From assembly GCA_031769625.1 (NCBI GenBank), contig JAUIMM010002308.1, positions 124,001-188,000 on the forward strand: 64,000 nucleotides of DNA. Reading direction: 5' to 3'. Both the position numbers and the translations under genes were made by a program. Shown in pieces: positions 58,805 to 64,000 of this stretch. The stretch's first letter is position 1, and each line of letters starts with the position of its first letter. Source of the DNA: Taudactylus pleione. Lineage: Eukaryota; Chordata; Amphibia; Anura; Myobatrachidae. The notes under the pieces are model-generated. The model was not told the DNA's origin, ran no database searches, and saw only the letters and a list, made by a program, of their open reading frames with translations.

Positions 58805-61800
58805 AGAGGAGATATCACAAAGTATGCGCTTTTGTTATTTCCATTGCTTTCAATGCATTTTGGCCTAAAACTTGCATTTGCTGTTTTCTCTTAAACGCAA
58901 CATGGGAGAAAAATCATTTCACATCACATTTGTGGGTCTTGGTCTTCAACACATCCAGTGAAATTTTGAGCTGTCTGTGTTTGCTACAAGAGGAGATATC
59001 ACAAAGTTTGAACTTTTGTTATTTCCATTGCTTTCAATGCATTTTGGCCTAAAACTTGCATTTGCTGTTTTCTCTTAAACGCAACATGGGAGAAAAACCA
59101 TTTCACATCACATTTGTGGGTCTTGGTCTTCAACACATCCAGTGAAATTTTGAGCTGTCTGTGTTTGCTACAAGAGGAGATATCACAAAGTATGCGCTTT
59201 TGTTATTTCCATTGCTTTCAATGCATTTTGGCCTAAAACTTGCATTTGCTGTTTTCTCTTAAACGCAGCATGGGAGAAAAACCATTTCACATCACATTTG
59301 TGGGTTTTGGTCTTCAACACATCCAGTGAAATTTTGAGCTGTCTGTGTTTGCTACAAGAGGAGATATCACAAAGTATGCGCTTTTGTTATTTCCATTGCT
59401 TTCAATGCATTTTGGCCTAAAACGTGCATTTGCTGTTTTCTCTTAAACGCAACATGGGAGAAAAACAATTTCACATCGCATTTGTGGGGCTTGGTCTTCA
59501 ACACATCCAGTGAAATTTTGAGCTGCCTGTGTTTGCTACAAGAGGAGATAACACAAAGTATGCGCTTTTGTTGTTTCCATTTCTTTCAATGCATTTTGGC
59601 CTAAAACGTGCATTTGCTGTTTTCTCTTAAACGCAACATGGGAGAAAAACCATTTCACATCACATTTGTGGGTTTTGGTCTTCAACACATCCAGTGAAAT
59701 TTTGAGCTGTCTGTGTTTGCTACAAGAGGAGATATCACAAAGTATGCGCTTTTGTTGTTTTCATTGCTTTCAATGCATTTTGGCATAAAACAAGCATTTG
59801 CTGTTTTCTCTTAAACGCAACATGGGAGAAAAACCATTTCACATCACATTTGTGGGTCTTGGTCTTCAACACATCTAGTGAAATTTTGAGCTGTCTGTGT
59901 TTGCTACAAGAGGAGATATCACAAAGTATGCGCTTTTGTTATTTCCATTGCTTTCAATGCATTTTGGCCTAAAACTTGCATTTGCTGTTTTCTCTTAAAC
60001 GCAGCATGGGAGAAAAACCATTTCACATCACATTTGTGGGTTTTGGTCTTCAACACATCCAGTGAAATTTTGAGCTGTCTGTGTTTGCTACAAGAGGAGA
60101 TATCACAAAGTATGCGCTTTTGTTATTTCCATTGCTTTCAATGCATTTTGGCCTAAAATGTGCATTTGCTGTTTTCTCTTAAACGCAACATGGGAGAAAA
60201 ACAATTTCACATCGCATTTGTGGGGCTTGGTCTTCAACACATCCAGTGAAATTTTGAGCTGCCTGTGTTTGCTACAAGAGGAGATAACACAAAGTATGCG
60301 CTTTTGTTGTTTCCATTTCTTTCAATGCATTTTGGCCTAAAACGTGCATTTGCTGTTTTCTCTTAAACGCAACATGGGAGAAAAACCATTTCACATCACA
60401 TTTGTGGGTCTTGGTCTTCAACACATCCAGTGAAATTTTGAGCTGTCTGTGTTTGCTACAAGAGGAGATAACACAAAGTATGCGCTTTTGTTATTTCCAT
60501 TGCTTTCAATGCATTTTGGCCTAAAACATGCATTTGCTGTTTTCTCTTAAACGCAACATGGGAGAAAAACCATTTCACATCACATTTGTGGGTTTTGGTC
60601 TTCAACACATCCAGTGAAATTTTGAGCTGTCTGTGTTTGCTACAAGAGGAGATATCACAAAGTATGCGCTTTTGTTGTTTTCATTGCTTTCAATGCATTT
60701 TGGCATAAAACAAGCATTTGCTGTTTTCTCTTAAACGCAACATGGGAGAAAAACCATTTCACATCACATTTGTGGGTCTTGGTCTTCAACACATCCAGTG
60801 AAATTTTGAGCTGTCTGTGTTTGCTACAAGAGGAGATAACACAAAGTATGCGCTTTTGTGTTTCCATTGCTTTCAATGCATTTTGGCCTAAAACGTGCAT
60901 TTGCTGTTTTCTCTTAAACGCAACATGGGAGAAAAACCATTTCACATCACATTTGTGGGTCTTGGTCTTCAACACATCCAGTGAAATTTTGAGCTGTCTG
61001 TGTTTGCTACAAGAGGAGATATCACAAGGTATGCGCTTTTGTTATTTCCATTGCTTTCAATGCATTTTGGCCTAAAACTTGCATTTGCTGTTTCTCTTAA
61101 ACGCAACATGGGAGAAAAACCATTTCACATCACATTTGTGGGTCTTGGTCTTCAACACATCCAGTGAAATTTTGAGCTGTCTGTGTTTGCTACAAGAGGA
61201 GATATCACAAAGTTTGAACTTTTGTTATTTCCATTGCTTTCAATGCATTTTGGCCTAAAACTTGCATTTGCTGTTTTCTCTTAAACGCAACATGGGAGAA
61301 AAACCATTTCACATCACATTTGTGGGTCTTGGTCTTCAACACATCCAGTGAAATTTTGAGCTGTCTGTGTTTGCTACAAGAGGAGATATCACAAAGTATG
61401 CGCTTTTGTTATTTCCATTGCTTTCAATGCATTTTGGCCTAAAACTTGCATTTGCTGTTTTCTCTTAAACGCAGCATGGGAGAAAAACCATTTCACATCA
61501 CATTTGTGGGTTTTGGTCTTCAACACATCCAGTGAAATTTTGAGCTGTCTGTGTTTGCTACAAGAGGAGATATCACAAAGTATGCGCTTTTGTTATTTCC
61601 ATTGCTTTCAATGCATTTTGGCCTAAAACTTGCATTTGCTGTTTTCTCTTAAACGCAGCATGGGAGAAAAACCATTTCACATCACATTTGTGGGTTTTGG
61701 TCTTCAACACATCCAGTGAAATTTTGAGCTGTCTGTGTTTGCTACAAGAGGAGATATCACAAAGTATGCGCTTTTGTTGTTTTCATTGCTTTCAATGCAT

Positions 61801-62465
61801 TTTGGCATAAAACAAGCGTTTGCTGTTTTCTCTTAAACGCAACTTGGGAGAAAAACCATTTCACATCACATCTGTGGGTCTTGGTCTTCAACACATCCAG
61901 TGAAATTTTGAGCTGTCTGTGTTTGCTACAAGAGGAGATATCACAAAGTTTGAACTTTTGTTATTTCCATTGCTTTCAATGCATTTTGGCCTAAAACTTG
62001 CATTTGCTGTTTTCTCTTAAACGCAACATGGGAGAAAAACCATTTCACATCACATTTGTGGGTCTTGGTCTTCAACACATCCAGTGAAATTTTGAGCTGT
62101 CTGTGTTTGCTACAAGAGGAGATATCACAAAGTATGCGCTTTTGTTATTTCCATTGCTTTCAATGCATTTTGGCATATAACTTGCATTTGCTGTTTTCTC
62201 TTAAACGCAACATGGGAGAAAAACGATTTCACATCACATTTGTGGGTTTTGGTCTTCAACACATCCAGTGAAATTTTGAGCTGTCTGTGTTTGCTACAAG
62301 AGGAGATAACACAAAGTATGCGCTTTTGTGTTTCCATTGCTTTCAATGCATTTTGGCCTAAAACGTGCATTTGCTGTTTTCTCTTAAACGCAACATGGGA
62401 GAAAAACCATTTCACATCACATTTGTGGGTCTTGGTCTTCAACACATCCAGTGAAATTTTGAGCT
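58805..62465. repeat. Family B block repeated at 40-monomer distance, copy 2
   Basis: Partner of 51,450-55,110 with offset 7,355 bp. On the left it merges with sequence resembling 56,172-56,660 (shared cctaacacgtgc at ~56,472 and ~58,680). On the right it passes at ~62,480 into sequence resembling 44,280 onwards (shared gagtagatatc). Small differences exist, for example caaggtatgc at ~61,025. Confidence 0.83.
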
Positions 62466-64000
62466 GTCTGTGTTTGCTACAAGAGTAGATATCACAAAGT
62501 ATGCACTTTTGTTATTTCCATTGCTTTCAATGCATTTTGGCCTAAAACTTGCATTTGCTGTTTTCTCTTAAACACAACATGGGAGAAAAACCATTTCACA
62601 TCACATTTGTGGGTCTTGGTCTTCAACACATCCAGTGAAATTTTGAGCTGTCTGTGTTTGCTACAAGAGGAGATATCACAAAGTTTGAACTTTTGTTCTT
62701 TCCATTGCTTTCAATGCATTTTGGCCTAAAACTTGCATTTGCTGTTTTCTCTTAAACGCAGCATGGGAGAAAAACCATTTCACATCACATTTGTGGGTTT
62801 TGGTCTTCAACACATGCAGTGAAATTTTGAGCTGTCTGTGTTTGCTACAAGAGGAGATATCACAAAGTATGCGCTTTTGCTATTTCCATTGCTTTCAATG
62901 CATTTTGGCCTAAAACTTGCATTTGCTGTTTTCTCTTAAACGCAACATGGGAGAAAAACCATTTCACATCGCATTTGTGGGGCTTGGTCTTCAACACATC
63001 CAGTGAAATTTTGAGCTGTCTGTGTTTGCTACAAGAGGAGATAACACAAAGTATGCGCTTTTGTTGTTTCCATTGCTTTCAATGCATTTTGGCCTAAAAC
63101 TTGCATTTGCTGTTTTCTCTTAAACGCAACCTGGGAGAAAAACCATTTCACATCACATTTGTGAGTCTTGGTCTTCAACACATCCAGTGAAATTTTGAGC
63201 TGTCTGTGTTTGCTACAAGAGGAGATAACACAAAGTATGCGCTTTTGTTATTTCCATTGCTTTCAATGCATTTTGGCCTAAAACGTGCATTTGCTGTTTT
63301 CTCTTAAACGCAACATGGGAGAAAAACCATTTCACATCACATTTGTGGGTTTTGGTCTTCAACACATCCAGTGAAATTTTGAGCTGTCTGTGTTTGCTAC
63401 AAGAGGAGATATCACAAAGTATGCGCTTTTGTTGTTTTCATTGCTTTCAATGCATTTTGGCATAAAACAAGCATTTGCTGTTTTCTCTTAAATGCAACAT
63501 GGGAGAAAAACCATTTCACATCACATTTGTGGGTTTTGGTCTTCAACACATCCAGTGAAATTTTGAGATGTCTGTGTTTGCTACAAGAGGAGATATCACA
63601 AAGTATGCGCTTTTGTTATTTCCATTGCTTTCAATGCATTTTGGCATATAACTTGCATTTGCTGTTTTCTCTTAAACGCAACATGGGAGAAAAACGATTT
63701 CACATCATATTTGTGGGTTTTGGTCTTCAACACATCCAGTGAAATTTTGAGCTGTCTGTGTTTGCTACAAGAGGAGATATCACAAAGTATGCGCTTTTGT
63801 GTTTCCATTGCTTTCAATGCATTTTGGCCTAAAACGTGCATTTGCTGTTTTCTCTTAAACGCAACATGGGAGAAAAACCATTTCACATCACATTTGTGGG
63901 TCTTGGTCTTCAACACATCCAGTGAAATTTTGAGCTGTCTGTGTTTGCTACAAGAGGAGATATCACAAAGTATGCGCTTTTGTTATTTCCATTGCTTTCA
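62240..64000. repeat. Family B segment resembling 44,039-46,400 (~18 kb away), rearranged
   Basis: Shared rare words: gagtagatatc with tatgcactt (~44,283 and ~62,484; offset 18,201 = 99 monomers), caacctgggag with gtgagtcttgg (44,743 and 63,128; offset 18,385 = 100 monomers), and gagatgtctg with cacatcatatttg (~45,916 and ~63,565; offset 17,649 = 96 monomers). Changing offsets by whole monomers show gain of one unit and loss of about four between the copies. Continues past the window end. Confidence 0.75.

Larger units (their letters stand above)
32829..64000. repeat. Satellite array, family B, long distal block (~169 monomers)
   Basis: 31.2 kb of ~184-bp monomers running off the right end of the window. 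Several sub-types recur: gagataacac with cttttgtgtttcc and taaaacgtgc; tttgaacttttg with taaaacttgc; gttgttttcattg with ggcataaaacaagc; ggcatataacttgc followed by aaacgatttcac; cacatcgcatttgtggggc; and atgagtgaaaaatgatttc. Their order repeats in blocks of 6, 8, 12 and 40 monomers. Reading frames of 60-106 codons run through many monomers on both strands. They are translations of the repeat in shifting frames and not genes. No insertion, RNA gene or unique sequence was found in this stretch. Confidence 0.96.

Noticed and set aside
37287..63916. Repeated 71-, 101- and 106-codon reading frames in family B
   Set aside because: The same frames recur tens of times because the DNA repeats. They end wherever a subtype variant adds a stop or indel, and both strands are open equally, as expected for repetitive non-coding DNA.
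1..64000. CRISPR array, because of regularly spaced repeats
   Set aside because: The whole 184-bp unit is conserved with no unique spacers, no cas genes are present, and the LINEs are eukaryotic.

Overview
The window is eukaryotic, almost certainly from a vertebrate (an amphibian or fish fits best). About 78% is one tandem satellite with a monomer of about 184 bp, found in two related sequence families. The rest is two nearly identical full-length non-LTR retrotransposons (LINEs) on the minus strand. I see no host protein-coding gene, no tRNA or rRNA gene, no CRISPR array and nothing prokaryotic. The organism call rests on the LINE type: its long zinc-knuckle ORF1 and its ORF2 (APE-type endonuclease, reverse transcriptase, C-terminal CCHC) match the Tx1 branch of the L1 group, best known from Xenopus and fishes. 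I do not recognise the satellite.

Layout: 1 to ~14,545 is satellite family A (hallmarks cattcggtg or catttggtg, gttgtttcc, taaaacgagc). At ~14,510-14,550 it changes to family B (catccagtg, gttatttcc or gttgttttc, taaaacttgc, cgtgc or caagc). LINE copy 1 occupies 14,856-22,003, with ORF1 (1056 aa) and ORF2 (1125 aa) both open. Family B continues at 22,004-25,678. LINE copy 2 occupies 25,679-32,828, with ORF1 open and ORF2 broken by two in-frame stops. Family B then runs from 32,829 to the end of the window. It is built of higher-order blocks of 6, 8, 11 and 12 monomers plus a block repeated at a distance of 40 monomers (7,355 bp).

The main observation is that both LINEs sit at exactly the same base of the satellite monomer, in the same orientation, with the same 5' and 3' ends and the same 3-bp loss of target sequence, although their flanking monomers are of different subtypes. 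A matching empty site for copy 1 lies at 24,023/24,027 in the neighbouring higher-order repeat. This points to a retrotransposon that targets this satellite, although spread of an insertion by array recombination is not excluded. ORF1 would bind the RNA as a nucleoprotein. ORF2 would nick the satellite after gtgggt on the plus strand and reverse-transcribe the RNA there. Copy 1 looks competent; copy 2 could move only with ORF2 supplied from elsewhere.

Higher-order organisation with recent block duplications is typical of centromeric or pericentromeric arrays, but location cannot be proved from sequence. Part of family A (roughly 2.9-4.2 kb) has an excess of single-base length changes in homopolymers that may be assembly error. 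Coordinates of higher-order blocks come from marker variants read by eye and are approximate to tens or hundreds of bases.
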